Source: Ancylostoma caninum
Lineage: Eukaryota; Nematoda; Chromadorea; Rhabditida; Ancylostomatidae
Length of the DNA stretch: 64,000 bases
Direction: 5' to 3'
Assembly (NCBI GenBank): GCA_037903475.1
Contig: JBAJFG010000186.1
Span: 1 to 64,000, forward strand
The notes under the pieces are model-generated. The model was not told the DNA's origin, did not search any database, and saw only the letters and a list, made by a program, of their open reading frames with translations. Position 1 is the first letter of the stretch. Each line of letters starts with the position of its first letter. Positions 13,191 through 25,680 of this stretch are shown here, one piece after another. The translations under genes were made by a program, and so were the position numbers.

Positions 13191-13740
13191 AAGTTCAGTA
13201 TTAGGGTGCCAAAATAATGCGCGTTTTCCTTGTATCATTTTCGGTGCAAAAAAATTCCAGTCTTTCTAATCAGCTGTGCATAGTTGACTAGCAAACTTCA
13301 TGACCTTTTCAGTTGTCTTATCCATTTTGAAGGAAATTCACATTTTTCTTTAATTTCAATATCGGAACGAAAGATGAGAAAACAGAATTTTCGCCAAATT
13401 CATGTCTCTGAACTAAAACTACGCGGGATCGCAGTAGCAGACGCAGGGAATACCACCATAGTTTTACCTAAGGAATTGTGATGCAATGCATACCGTGGAG
13501 CTCTTCCGTATTTTCGACGTGCTGTGTCTTGCTTCAAGAAAAAAAAAGAAGGACGCGTAAGTCTTGCTGGAGTTATCGACCCTTAACTGATGTCAGTAAT
13601 CAATGTAACCCATTCAAAACAACATATATGGTTTCGCAGAGCCTCGCTGGTAATCGTCGTCAGACCAACCCTTCCTTGGGTAAAAAAGGGAGGATGAAAA
13701 GCTCGACGAAAGGATGCTGAACTGGACGTGTATCATGTCG
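13190..13740 (+). mobile_element. degenerate mariner-like element, left end
   Basis: At about 13196 the sequence reads ggtgccaaaataatgcgcg, close to mariner terminal repeats of the GGTGCAAAAATAATGCGCG type also seen near 24322 and, inverted, at 15320-15340. A short frame from 13371 (MRKQNFRQIHVSELKLRG) weakly resembles the N-terminal helix-turn-helix start of mariner transposases; frames after it are broken. Related to hookworm mariner elements such as bandit in general character, which is inference. Confidence 0.45.
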
Positions 13741-13976
13741 GTCCTCGTTGATAGGTCTGCTTTGCGCCTTTTTATTGAAGAAACTAGACGGCATACCCGG
13801 CTTCGCTCGGGTGTTTTACTACCCCGGCAATTTCACACCAATGAGGACAATTGCTAGTGCCGACAAATTCATTGCGGATGCCTATAATTTTGGTGGCAAA
13901 CTTATAAGCAGGCTCATGTAACCCTCTTCCACCGACCCGTAAGCGAAAAGTCAGTAATGTTACTTCAGTGTCAAAT

Positions 13977-14580
13977 TCATGGAAAGCAGTTGCCATATTC
14001 GCACTTAGGGTTTAGCGTTTTCGATTGATCCAGTGAACATATTCCTACCCCGTCCCTTTCCAAAAGCGGAGAAAGAGCAAAAGAATTACTGAGTCGATAT
14101 ATCCATGGAGAATAGTTGTCATATTCGTGTACGGCGCAATGGAAAATCCCAGTAGACACATCTTCACCGGCCCGTGGACGAAAATAGCAAGAAATCAGAA
14201 AATCGATAAGTCGATAATTCGTGCAAAACGGTTATCATATTCGTGTTCAGCGCACTGACAAACCCCAGTAGAGCTGTCCCTACTGACTCTCGTGCAGAAA
14301 TATCGAAAAATCAATAAAATCGATAAATCGATATTTCGTGCAAAACAGTTATCATATTCGTGTTCAGCGCACTGAGAAACCCCAGTAGAGCTGACCCTAC
14401 TGACTCTCGTGCAGAAATATCGAAAAATCAATAAAATCGATAAATCGATACTTCGTGCAAAACGGTTATGATATTCGTGTTCAGCGCAGTGACAAACCCC
14501 ATTAGACATGTCCTCGCCGCCCCCGGGCAAAAGTAGCGAAAAATCAATAAAATCGATAAATCAATCGATAATGCCTGGCA
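13977..14580. repeat. 117-bp tandem repeat, about five units
   Basis: Units share ttcgtgcaaaacggttatca, tattcgtgttcagcgca and aaatcgataaatcg. The tcgata landmark recurs at 14094, 14211, 14328, 14445 and 14565, giving a spacing of 117 bp with 120 for the last. The two central units are nearly identical and the outer ones diverged. Minus-strand open frames across it are artefacts of the periodicity. Confidence 0.9.
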
Positions 14581-15083
14581 CGAAGTAGCCTAAAACCTCC
14601 GCCGGCCCATGAGGAATGAGCATGCAAAGTTTGGTCCCGATCGGTTTACCCTGCGCGATTTCTATAAGGAACATACATACATACATACACACACACACTC
14701 ACAGACATTCTACTTTATATATAGAGATTGTGGCCCATTTCTCAGCTGCTTCGTGATCTACGGTAAAGAGAAGATCCTGCAGAGAACACAAATTGCCTTG
14801 CTGAACAGGACGAGGGAGAAGCACCGGAACCCTGCGAGGAAGCGAAAATGCACCAAATTAGGATCACTGTGACTTTGTGGGCGTCTACTGCAGAATTGCT
14901 TCATTACGGGTCTTGGATTCACTTGCACTTAAGATAAGAGATTGCCCAATAAAATGGATTCCATCTTCATACAATGCCGTCGAGCCACGTGTTGCACACC
15001 AGACACTCCAGCACCTATGCTAAGGAGCTCTGCTCTATACATCATAATCATCAAGCCTCTCGCCTACCGACTGCCATTTCCTC

Positions 15084-15124
15084 GAACATCTAGACGCCTT
15101 CCTCCGGGAGACGTCTAGATGTTC
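15084..15124. repeat. perfect 13-bp stem hairpin
   Basis: gaacatctagacg and its exact reverse complement cgtctagatgttc are separated by a 15-base loop. No poly-T or other terminator context applies in a nematode; possibly the centre of a small foldback element. Confidence 0.7.
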
Positions 15125-15317
15125 CTTCCTTCGTCGAATACTACGAAGCTACTACGAACCTTCCGGGAGTTCGACAGTCTTTGAAGGCCATTTTGAAAAG
15201 GTTGATCGCTCTAGAATATCCATCTTATTGCCAAAGTTTTGCGCATTTTGAAGGTCCTGAGCTTTTTTGAAATTCTTAACTCTAAAGCGAGTTTTGGATT
15301 TCGGAAGTAAAGATTAA

Positions 15318-15343
15318 AAAACGCGCATTATTTTTGCACCATC
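15318..15343 (-). mobile_element. mariner-like terminal repeat, inverted orientation
   Basis: aaaacgcgcattatttttgc is the reverse complement of the terminus at about 13196, so the two could bracket one decayed, expanded element of about 2.1 kb. The distance exceeds the usual 1.3 kb of mariner, consistent with the internal 117-bp repeat and later insertions. Confidence 0.5.
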
Positions 15344-15480
15344 TGAGTACACGTACGCTAGCAGTGGAAAATTCGTTTTTCCTTGGTGTATTCCGGAGTC
15401 CCTTTCGTATTTTTTGAGTCATTTCAGTCGCTCTACAATTCCGCTTCACTGCTGACGTTGCAATCACAAAACCAGTCCAG

Positions 15481-15740
15481 CAGTGGCGGACGCGAGAGGC
15501 CCCCCCCCGAGAATGGGTCGGCAAATTTTTGAAATTACTTTACACTACATATAAAAATCTTGTATCAGTTTATTTTTACTTGTTTATTTTTAATAATATT
15601 TTTAGTATAATTTTTATCATTTATTTCTTATTATAATTAATATTTTTATTAATTAAATTTTCCGTCAGGGTCCCCAAAACGGCGGAGACCCCACTTTTTT
15701 TCCCACGCACCCTCCCGCCCACTTTCTGCGTCCGCCACTG
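15481..15740. mobile_element. 260-bp non-autonomous hAT element with 8-bp target-site duplication
   Basis: The ends are CAGTGGCGGACGC and its reverse complement, a typical hAT terminus. The flanks are identical 8-mers cagtccag at 15473-15480 and 15741-15748. The core is AT-rich with no open frame, so it is a MITE that needs an autonomous relative for movement. The perfect duplication and intact ends suggest a fairly recent insertion. A related decayed end is seen at 25230-25388. Confidence 0.93.
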
Positions 15741-15906
15741 CAGTCCAGTTAGTCAATGAGGCCCCGGAATGTTTATTACTTTAACGCATTTTCAGAATAA
15801 TGTTGTAATTATTCGCACGACGCATCATTCCATCAGGCGTGGTTGTGCACATATTGATGGGCGATTCTGGATCTTCCATAAGATCATAGCGAGATATCAT
15901 ATTGCC

Positions 15907-15991
15907 GAGGACCTGCAATGTTCAAAATATGAACATTTCATAGAGAAGCAAGTGTAGCAATAGGCGGGATTTGCCACAATCTTCAGGGTGA
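15907..15991 (-). CDS. possible but poorly matching last exon of the P450
   Basis: After the exon ending at 16037 a 45-bp intron could run to an acceptor ending at about 15992, followed by LTLKIVANPAYC and a TGA near 15907. P450s of this family should have 30 to 40 more residues with a helix L continuation and a beta region, and this piece does not match well. Confidence 0.25.
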
Positions 15992-16036
15992 GCTGTGCAA
16001 GAATCATCACAAGGCAACATGAAAAAAAAAACAAAC

Positions 16037-18933
16037 CAGATAGATTTCCGCTCTTGCCAGTGACTCTCCAATGCACGCACGTTTCCCCAAGCCGAAAGGA
16101 ATGACTCTTTGCTCAAGCGCTTTCCCACCTCTTTCGTAGCGGTCAGGATCAAACTGGAAGAGTTCTCATGTGGATTTGCCTCCATATCTTTCGTGTTCAA
16201 CGCTTTCTCACCTTTTCTGGACTTTCGAAATATTTTTCGTCACTCATAATGAGTGACAGCTCTGCTGTAACCGCAGTTCCACTTGGGACATTGTAGCCTC
16301 CGATGTTGCAGTCCTTTTCTGTTTTTCTCCACAGGTTCAAGTTAAGGATGGACGCTAAGCGTTGGATTTCCTAAACATTAATCGTTGGTAGGAGAAGGAG
16401 AACGACGAAGAGTTATTCAGTTGTATAGAAAGAAAATCGTAGTTGAGCAAAAGATGTGGCTGTATCTCAAGAAGAAGGTTTGAGAAATAAGAAAAATTGT
16501 GAAGAAAAGAAGAGACCTAGACCACTCTTTCTTCACAAAAAGCACCAAATCAATAGACAAATAAATGTGCAAATAAGCAAATGAGTGAACGAGTCAGCTC
16601 TCAACATGTCGAACACGTTTCAAAATGTTGAGCACTTTCACGGAAAAATGAAATTTCTCCACCCAAAAACACTTCCATTTCTTCGCCTGCCACTTTGGTA
16701 CAGTTCCATTATTATTTGCAGGAGTGACTAATTTCATACACTAGTCTAGAACAATAACAGTTATAAAACCAAACAAGTACGATAAAATCCCACCAGTATT
16801 GCCCAGTTCAAATAGGGAGTATAGTTCTTATCAGTCAAGGCTATGTGGCGGTTGCCATTTGTTACCGCGTTGAGCTCATTTCGAATCTTCGTTACCACCT
16901 GAAAAGATTGTGGTGATAGAGACTCAACTATAGAGATTCGGACATATTGAGTTAGTGAGGAAATGCGGAGAAGTGTATAGTCCTGTAGATGAGGAGGGAA
17001 GGATCTTAGACGCTTAGAATCCTCCACGTCGTTCCACGTCGTCATCTCCAGCAAGCAGATCATGGGTCGACATGATAGAGATGACTGAAGACAACGTTCG
17101 ACCGTGGTACGCAGTTATGTCTAACATGTTAATCAATGATCTTCTTGTTAGAGATACTGACGTGGGGGAGCACAAGCGTTGCGGAGATTGCTCTGTCTCA
17201 ATCTACAGCACTATACACATCCATCCGCACCTGCCTACATACGGTCCGTTTCAAAATAATTAGCAGGGTATGGTCTAAGTGAAAGGTTCGAGTAGGTCCT
17301 GTCACGCGCTTCATCCGCCACTCATTTTGAGACCGATTGTAAACAGAGTGGGCGACGAAAGTACATGTCAGCAGCGGGCACCTCTTTTTTTCAAGAACTT
17401 CTTTTCCAGGATAATACTGGAAGCATCGAATTTCTGTTCGTTTATATGTATATGATACACACAAGAATTCCACCAATTCAGTTGTTGCTTCTGCTTTTTA
17501 CCGAAATCTCCAAATTGCTCAACCTCCTATAGCTACTTTTGCCCTTTCACACTTTGAATAAAGCTCACATCCGGATTTTGGATGAGGTAGGTGAAGCCCC
17601 ATAGCATAGTAAGACTTGTCGTCTCATGACCAGCTATCCAAAGATCAAAGGCGTCATAAATCAAACCATCTTCTCTGGAATATTAGGCATTTTTAGATCA
17701 ATATTGAGTCAACGAATGGTTTGGCATGTACTCACTTGTACATGCGGCTCGGGTCGACCCCTTCTTTTCGATCACTCTCCATCTTTAGAATATAAGCATC
17801 AACAAAATCGTGACCGTCTTCCTCTATGTGATGCCTTCCACTAGCGATATCCTGTTTCCTAGAAGAAATCTGGTTGAAAAAGAGCTTTAGGTAGAAATGT
17901 CACATTTTGTGTCAGAGACGCAGACGCCGGAATGGACACGCTCACAGCGCCTTGGCTATGACGGGTAGTAAATGTCTGTTAATCGACACCATCTGGGAAG
18001 CCACGACGGTACACATTGCTGGTCTTATATTCGATCCATTTTCCTATTAAATAATCCTTTCTACGGGGTTCATTAATAACGGCTGTTCTCGAGAATCCAT
18101 CACATGTTGCAAAAGCTGTAATATGTACCTCTGAGCAACTCTCCTATCAATGAAATCGACAAGCTTCTCCTGAGGCAGAGTCATTGTTTTAAACCTCTGC
18201 TTGATAAGCGGAAGATTCATCGTCCACTTTCCAAGTGCGAAATCGAATGCGTTCATTCTCACGAAGGTGTCGTCGATTTCTCGTTTCAATCGGAAAAATT
18301 CCTCGGCGTTCTCCTAGAAAGTTCCAGATGTAAGCCACTACAGAATCATACAAGAATAAAAGCAAAAAAATAAGGCTTACATCAGTGAAGCGCTCTGAAA
18401 ATATCATGCGGTTGATCACGCTTCCAGTGAGGATATCGAAAAATTTGCCAGCGTTCACCTTCACCTGTCCGTTCACCATGGCTTTCTCGAGTTTAGAAAA
18501 ACTTAAACAATAGGTGTGGTATTCGTCAGAGTGTTATCCCCAAATTTGAATACAGGAACTCACTGATAGTTGAACTCATCCATGATTCTCCCTTCCACAA
18601 CATTGCTACCAAGTCCAAAATTTCTGAGAGTGCGAAGACTGAAGCGACGATGGTCAGCCCAGTAATCTCCACTAGAGAACGCGGTTCCTCTCCCTTCTGC
18701 AAAGTTTTTCAAATACTCGATTTGATTTTAATTTTTCAGGAACGGTTACCGATACTATTATACTATAGAAAAATATATAAGTTTTTACCTCTCTTGACAT
18801 CCAACATGTAAGGAGTATATCTGCTGACATAGCTAGCGCCGTTCGTGATCATTTCTTCCCTGGCTATAGCGAAATCGGCTATGTGGACAGTTGGTATTGG
18901 TCCAAGCCAGAATGTGAAAACGTCACCGTACTC
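16037..18933 (-). CDS. CYP33-like cytochrome P450, core exons
   Basis: Nine exons read on the minus strand in order 18933-18789, 18696-18564, 18501-18381, 18313-18129, 17858-17736, 17674-17569, 16898-16794, 16370-16212, 16153-16037, giving 398 in-frame residues. Motifs in order: GDVFTFWLGPIP near the start, the helix C motif DYWADHRRFSLRTL, GKFFDILTGSVINRMIFSERF, LKREIDDTF, the I-helix oxygen-binding motif AGHETTS, the K-helix region EIQRLASI (normally E-x-x-R), the segment FDPDRYERGG and the heme loop FGLGKRACIG. The family is a membrane-bound monooxygenase of the endoplasmic reticulum that oxidises lipids or xenobiotics with a P450 reductase. The N-terminal anchor exon and a normal last exon were not found, so the model is incomplete or the gene is damaged at its ends. 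Confidence 0.88.
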
Positions 18934-18939
18934 CTGAAT

Positions 18940-21730
18940 TTAGACTTGCAGCTGAACGAAAACCATAAAACATCAAAAGAATAAATTCTGTCACAGCGTT
19001 GGCTTGAACTTGATAATACTCTCCTTTTTTTAGGGTCTCAGTTTTGATTGGGTTAGTCGAGCACTGGGCAGGAGACTTTTTTCAGGACTTTAAGAACAAC
19101 GGCGCTCCAGAATTTTCGCAGCGTGATAGGAACGTTTCAGAGAAAATGCAGCATGATTGAGACGCGAAATAAAGGGGAATTTTTTTGGAAATTTCGCTGC
19201 AGGATAGCAAAAAAACTGATGCATCACTTAAATAACTACCGCGCGCCAGAGCACATTTCGTGAGAGTCGAGTATCTGTTATTTGGCTCCTAGAAGTACAC
19301 ACTCGAAAAGGGGAATTATTGTTGTTACGACATAGTTTGTCAGATGACAGCATTCGCTTTTGGTCTTCAACTCCTCATGAGGTTAATTATGGAAAATTAT
19401 TTCCCCATCTTAGCTGCTGATCTTACTTATAAAAATCAGATAGTGAGGTCTCATCAGGGTGCAGGACCAGATTGTGGCACATAGCGTTTGCGTTAAAGGC
19501 GGTAAGCCCTATCTTGATTCTGTAGAGTAAGCAATAAACGGTGTGGGCTATAAACAGTGTGGGCTACTTATACGGGTATTTCTGGAGTGGTGGTAAACCT
19601 GTTGAAACTGTCAGTCAACGATGAACGTTAGCTAACTTCCAGCTTACGGAGAACCCCGGGAAAGGTACGGTAAGCACTATTGACCTTAATATTGTTCTCT
19701 AATTATGGTGCATAAACACAAAACCGAGACCATACCCCAGGTCTCTGCTCTCAGCTGGGAGAAAGCATTTGTGAAGTGTGAGTTGTTTTTTATCTTCTCT
19801 TCAACCACAACACAAGAAAATCATTCGTGGCTATGAAGCACTTGGCTAGTAGTAGGAACAAGTACAGTACTGCAGTGATAAACTACACTGCTTCAGATAT
19901 AAATGGTGAGTGCAGGTTTAGATGAACCTTCCGCCATTTCTTCATTGTTTCACATATACCGCCGTTGAAGATCCTCCCGAGCAGAACATGGTGGAGGTTG
20001 CCAATTAATGGTAGAGGAAATGGACCTTAAATTATCTTTGTCTATGTATGGGTGGAACGAAAATATTCAGGAGATCTAAAGAAAGAAAGGTGTTTTCTTT
20101 TTGAAGCAGTTTCAGCGCAAAACGTAAGACATACCCGGCGGATAGCGTCGGACTATTCTAATCCATTCGAAAACCAAAAATGCTGTGATGAAGGCGATAC
20201 CGCAGACCAATGGTTCCACAAGCATAATCAGAACGTCGAGCTCTACGAGGACTGAGGAATTCGGCACTGGTTGTTTAAGGTGGCCCTAACAGTTTTATCG
20301 ACAAATGTGACAAAAAAGATAAAAATTGTTATCATCATGTGACAGGCACAAGGATTCCAAATGCAAAAAAACAAGACGCGAGACTGTTTTTGCCGCTGAT
20401 CATTGCTCCTGATAATGGAGAATTCCGGTTGCTTATGCGGGAGGAAACCAATTATGTTTGATGGTTACGACTATGCGTCGAACTAACCGTACCTACTGCT
20501 GTACGCTCACTGCATTGAATAGCATTGATTTTTGCGATTGACTACAGCTAGGTAGTCTTCTCAAAAAATTGTCGGAGGGTGTGGCCGAGAAGCGAGGCGA
20601 GATCCATACGAAAGATGTGGGAAGGGCTGTTCCATGTGGGAGGGTTTGGGGACATCTAATACCCAACTTTGTGAAGAGCGTGGCAGGTCAGGTTCAAGCG
20701 GCAGACTTCACTTATAATGGACGATATCAGAACATTTGATCACAGAATTCCTTTCATATAGTCTTGAAGTTTGCGTGCATACAGCCAGGGTCGATGGAAT
20801 CAGAAGACTTGCAGCACGAGAAGGTCTAGTTAGTTAGGTACCTGCCGACTCTTTGCTGCGATCCTTCTTCATCGATTAGGCAGGGCGGTCCTTAAGAAGG
20901 ATGGTGTGAAGGGATGGGAACTCCCTTTGGAGTCCGCGGATATCCATAGAACGCTCCTGAGCCTTTCTAAGACGTGAAACCTTTCTGCTGAACAGTTAGA
21001 ATGTTGTTCAGCGTTAGTGCGTGCAGAAAAAGCTAAGATGGACCACGCCGTGCGCCCGCCGCGATTGGTCAGAAAAGGCTGTAAGCTTTACAACTTCAGC
21101 AAAATATATCAAGGAGTGGTGACTTCGTGATCTCAGCCGCTGCGATGCTTTCAGTGAAAGAACCGTCAATGAACTCCTGATAGTTGACTACTATCTTTTT
21201 AACTGACAAGAGCTAACACTACCAGAACCGACATTGAAGTTTTTTGATTGTTCCTTCGCTGGAAATCTTACCGAAATTGCGCGATGACCACTTTGGGCTT
21301 CTTACATTCTCGAAGTTGTAGAGCGAAGCCTAGCGAATATGAACATGACTATCGTTGAGAGAATACGGGATAGTGTTCCCATGGAAAGGGCCTAAAAAGC
21401 GCCAATTTCAACATGTGAAAAAATCACAAAAAAAAACAGCGGAGGTGCAGCAACCTAATAAGATTACTTTCGTTTTGGTAACAAGCCATTTTGTTCCTGC
21501 AATCTTTCAGATTTCCTTTTTAGCGTTGTTTCTATGCACAAGGTCATATGATTCCATCAATACAATATTGCCTTTTCGTCTTTTGATTTTCCGCCATTAT
21601 CTTTTTTTTCGTTATTGGTTGTACTACTAATGACATAATGACGAAGTTGTTCCATTTCATTCTTTTCATTCCTACACCATTATTTTCTAGTTCTAGGTTG
21701 TATTGATGTTCCTAGTACATGTAGAGTAAT
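18940..21730. other. intergenic DNA upstream of the P450, no gene assigned
   Basis: No proline-rich P450 anchor exon (PPGP type) was found on the minus strand. Short open frames such as 20052-20255 have no recognisable content. Confidence 0.45.
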
Positions 21731-21747
21731 GACGTTACCCGATTTTA

Positions 21748-22861
21748 CTTACTTACTTACTTCGATACTTAGATGGCCCGTCGTCCCGTGTCGTGCGGGC
21801 CCCAGCATCGCTACCATTCGATTCGTTCTCGCGCCACCGTCATCCAGGAACATCGTAGACGATGTTGGCGAAAGTTGTGATTCCTTTCCAGCTGAGCGTT
21901 TCGCTGGTTCATCCGTATTTTCAACACATCGGCCCATCTCGTTGGTGGTCACTCTCGAGGTCGTTTCGTTTCTCTTGGGATCCATTCCAAAGTTCTTTTT
22001 GTTCATCTATCGTCTTCCCTTTTCATTATATGACCAGCCCATCTATGTTTAGCCTTCGATACGTATTCCGCTGGGTCACGAAGGCGAGACATTTGTCGCA
22101 TATCGGAGCTGCGAAGCCCGGCCTGATGTTGGGTGCGCCGGCTGTACCTGAAAAGACAACGCTCGAGCGTTCTGTGTATGGTACGTAGCGCCTTCGACGT
22201 GGCCGCAGTGTCCGCCCACGTCTCCGCAACATAACAGAGCGCTGGAAGAACTGTAGAGTCGAAGAGATAGGCACGAAGGTCGGGGTCCGCCAGTTGATCT
22301 GTGGCTTACCTCAGAGGGCCAAACGCGGCCCACGCCGCTCTTCTTCTTCTATCCAGCTCTTCTATGAGGTTGTTCTCCATATTCATTGATCTTTCAAAGT
22401 ACACATAGGACGACGTCTCCTTTATATCACATCCATCCAGTTCTATTCGCTCTCCTTCGCAGTATGCATTCTTCATGAACTGGGTCTTCGCCCTAATTAT
22501 TTGCAGTCCGATTCTTTTCCTTACTTCGTTCAGCTCGCAAAGCATCGCCTCCGCTTCATTGGTGGTTTTCGAGAAAAGGACGATGTCGTCCACAAAACGA
22601 AGATTTGAGAGGAACCGTCCATCAACCCGGATGCCTTTCTCCTCCCAGTCGAGTGACCTCACTGCCCACTGCAATGCGGCAGTAAACATCTTCGGCGATA
22701 CAGTATCGCCCTGTCGTACACCTTTCGCAATCGGAATGGCCAAGGGGAGCTGTAAGAGCTGTATCGTCGTGGAGCATCCAATATAGCAGTCGGCTAATGT
22801 TCTCACATATGACGCATCTACTCCCTGGTCGACTAGTGCTGACAATATAGCGTTAGTTTTC
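21748..22861 (-). mobile_element. 5'-truncated RTE-type non-LTR retrotransposon
   Basis: The frame 22863-22306 (minus) encodes reverse transcriptase blocks: GVRQGDTVSPKMF and the catalytic FVDDIVLFS, in which FVDD replaces the usual FADD or YADD. Downstream, in shifting frames with stops, is the typical RTE C-terminal region (LPALCYVAETWADTAATSK, GLRSSDMRQMSRLRDPAEYV, KHRWAGHIMKR). The 3' tail is a short GTAA repeat (21747-21762 on the plus strand). Flanking near-identical 16-17 bp stretches containing ttacccgatttta at 21732-21747 and 22862-22878 form the target-site duplication. The endonuclease half is missing, so it is a dead 5' truncation. Confidence 0.9.
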
Positions 22862-22878
22862 ACGTTTACCCGATTTTA

Positions 22879-24318
22879 GTGCCGACAAATAAATAAAATC
22901 ACGATTTTACTCATCTTTCTTCGATGCTGTTGAGTACTTGTACTGCTGCGCTACTGTTGCGTCGTAGGACGTTTCTGAGCCTTTCTGCGGTTGACCTCCT
23001 GCACAAACTGACCACCCCCTCCTCCCACGATACCAAGTATTGGGGGTGACACCGTAAAAGTGTTGCATTGGACTGCTGTGGTTCGGGTGCGATTGTTCTT
23101 CGTGTCAAGCGATCGTGTGTCTTGGTAAGTCCATTGCTATGCAGACTGAATTAAGGTTACGTGTAGAAGGTACTATAATTTTTTCCTTACAGCAGGATGG
23201 TTTTGTTCCCAACTTTGCGAATTTTTGACTGACTGACGTCATTATGCGGTACTGACGCCGACGTCCCTTAGCTTAAAGAACATTCAGTTAGAGTAGACCG
23301 CCAGCAGTGGTGCGGGGAGATGGGAAATCGAAGACAAACAAATTTTCTGCTGGCATTTCTCCACTGCATGATCCACGACTGACTGATAGCGGCTTTCATT
23401 GTAAACATCGCTTACAATTGTTTACTCACCTACGTTTCCCAAAAAACGGTGTCTTGATTTTCATTTCGAGGGTTGTTTTCCATTGCTATTTACCGTGTTC
23501 TCTTCCATACCCCTGATGTGTCTCATGGTCCTGCAGGTGACATTCCTGCGCACTAAGTGAAGTCGACAGATGACACATGATGAAAAGGTGTTATTACTGT
23601 AAGCGATAGCGGTCAAAGGAAAAGAAACGTAGGTCTTGGCTGTGGTGGGAGTTGACGAGGTGGGTAGAGGAGAAGCAACTAAGCAATGGCAGAATAGCAA
23701 AAGATATCTACAACAACATAGTGCCCTCAAATCGTCAAGCAAATCCTCCATGCGCTTGACGCCCCCATGGTTTTGATTATGTTTGACAGCATCTTATTAT
23801 GTATAGTTGTGTGTAGGACAGTAAGTTGAGAATTTCTATTCAACGTCAGACGAAAAGAAAAAGATTGGATCTATCGTATATGTTTATGGCAGCATGTTTA
23901 AAGAATGACTGAGTAGGGTGAGTGGGCACATTAGCATGCGTATGTACCGTAACGTGCGAACACTGTACGTGATTTTCCACACACCATGACATTGAATGAA
24001 TGCTAGCCATAGATTGAGCATGCATTTCATGGCTGTTACCAAATGAACGCTCTATATTTCTCCAAAGACTGAATACCTTCAACAACTGAATGCGGTGCCA
24101 ACAGCCAATGACAGTAATATGATGCACTTCTGATAATGCATGAATATGCTTGTTGAATAGCAATGCATATGAATAGCATTCCTTCCCAAGAACTTCTCAA
24201 GATATGAATACTTCGAAAATAGTCAAGAAGAACAAGTTGTGTCAAGATTAGTGGTAACCAGCAGGCAGGAGCGATATGGATTTGTGTTGTGACAGGTGCA
24301 GAAGAATTGAAGAAACAT
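22879..24318. other. intergenic DNA, no gene assigned
   Basis: Several open frames of 65-105 codons occur on the minus strand, but none has domain features, splice continuity or biased composition. Confidence 0.45.
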
Positions 24319-24720
24319 TAGATTGGTGCAAAAATAATGCGCGTTTTTGGTTGCATCATCCTTGCCGCAAAATATTTCAGGTCATTCCTACGTACAGAAT
24401 TTTATACTGATACTGCAGTCTTATACTGATATGAGAAATAGTAGCGCATTTCATGACGTTTCAAATGTTCTATCGAATATGTGCAAAATACATGTTTCGC
24501 ATAATTTTACATTTTGCAACGGAAGAAACCAAGGTAGAATTCTTCCCAAATGCATCGCACCATGAACTGCTCACCACTATAATTTCGGCGAGAGCACTGT
24601 GAACAAATGCACACCACCATGTTAGTTCAAGAATTTTCGGCGTGGTGAGTACCGTTTTGAAAATTGGGAAGACCTTGTAGATTTTCCGAGAGACAGTGAA
24701 TCCTGCTGATTTCAATCATC
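24316..24720 (+). mobile_element. degenerate mariner-like fragment
   Basis: ttagattggtgcaaaaataa followed by tgcgcgtttttggttgcatc matches a mariner-type terminus and resembles the start of the element at 13190. Short frames downstream (AHHYNFGESTVNKC and FENWEDLVDFPRD) vaguely recall mariner transposase but are interrupted. The far end was not found. Confidence 0.4.
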
Positions 24721-25229
24721 GAAGAGGACGCACTCGAAACCATACAGGCTATTCCTGTCGGATCATATGTGCAATTCTTTTCATTTATTTATGTTCTTTA
24801 TGTCAGCTGAAGTAAGTGATAACTAACTCATTAACTGCACTTTTCGCATTGGGAACCTCTTCATCCTCATCACAGCTCGAAACCAACGCCGTAACTGGCG
24901 GGAATCACATTGGAGTGCAAATTTACAAAAAAAAAACAACCTGAATTTGAAGATAAATTGATGCCTACATAACGTATCAGACATATTCTCCATTTTGGAT
25001 AGGAAAACACGTCAACCACACACCACCTTGGTTATTCCCTATCCCTCCTCATACATTATGGGAACGCTTTTGGTTTCTCAACAAGTTTGTGGCGAAGGCA
25101 ACCTAATCTGCTACCCGCGGCCTGGTAATACGTGCACACAGAACCTTGCGCTATTCCTCCACCAGTGATAGCAGCATATCCCATTGCTCTGTCTCTCTCT
25201 TCATCTCTGACCCGAAACCGAACATCCTC

Positions 25230-25388
25230 GACAATCGTATTTTTATTACTATTTCTAGTATAATGTTTATTAATTATTTATCATTGATGTTTTTATCAAT
25301 TTTGTTCTCCATCTGGGTCCCCCAAGGGGGAGGCCCCACTTCTTTTCCACGCACCCCTCTCGTCCACTTTCTGCGTCGTCACTGGGTG
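25230..25388. mobile_element. decayed relative of the hAT MITE at 15481
   Basis: It shares the AT-rich core followed by gggtccccc, ggccccacttcttttcc, acgcacccct and the terminus ctttctgcgtcgtcactg, against ctttctgcgtccgccactg in the intact copy. The left end could not be placed. Confidence 0.65.
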
Positions 25389-25559
25389 TAGGGCTGATCA
25401 CACTTTATTTGAGAAGAATCTACTCGCTCACCATCCATGATTGCGAGAAAATCGCTCAAAATCTCCAATAGATCAGGCCTGCTATGCATTAGTTGGCTCC
25501 CAGTTAGATCCATGTGTCCACAATAAGCCCCAGCACGGCTTACCGGTGGGTAGGAGGGA

Positions 25560-25680
25560 TGTGCATAATTACGATTTCCGATTTACGAATAACGATTTAC
25601 GGCCATTTTTGGCGATTTTTTTGCGAGTTACGATTTACGAAAAATGGCTCAAATTTCGTAACAAATTCGTAGTAACTACA
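25560..25680. repeat. degenerate short tandem repeat of a tacgattt motif
   Basis: Variants of tacgatttacga recur at least five times (ttacgatttccgatttacg, ataacgatttacgg, gagttacgatttacg). No coding content. Confidence 0.6.

Noticed and set aside
14195..14530. 111-codon minus-strand frame with internal repeats
   Set aside because: It is a by-product of the 117-bp tandem repeat (117 is divisible by three), not a repeat protein gene.
13977..14580. CRISPR-like regular repeats
   Set aside because: Units are directly adjacent without unique spacers and the host is a nematode.
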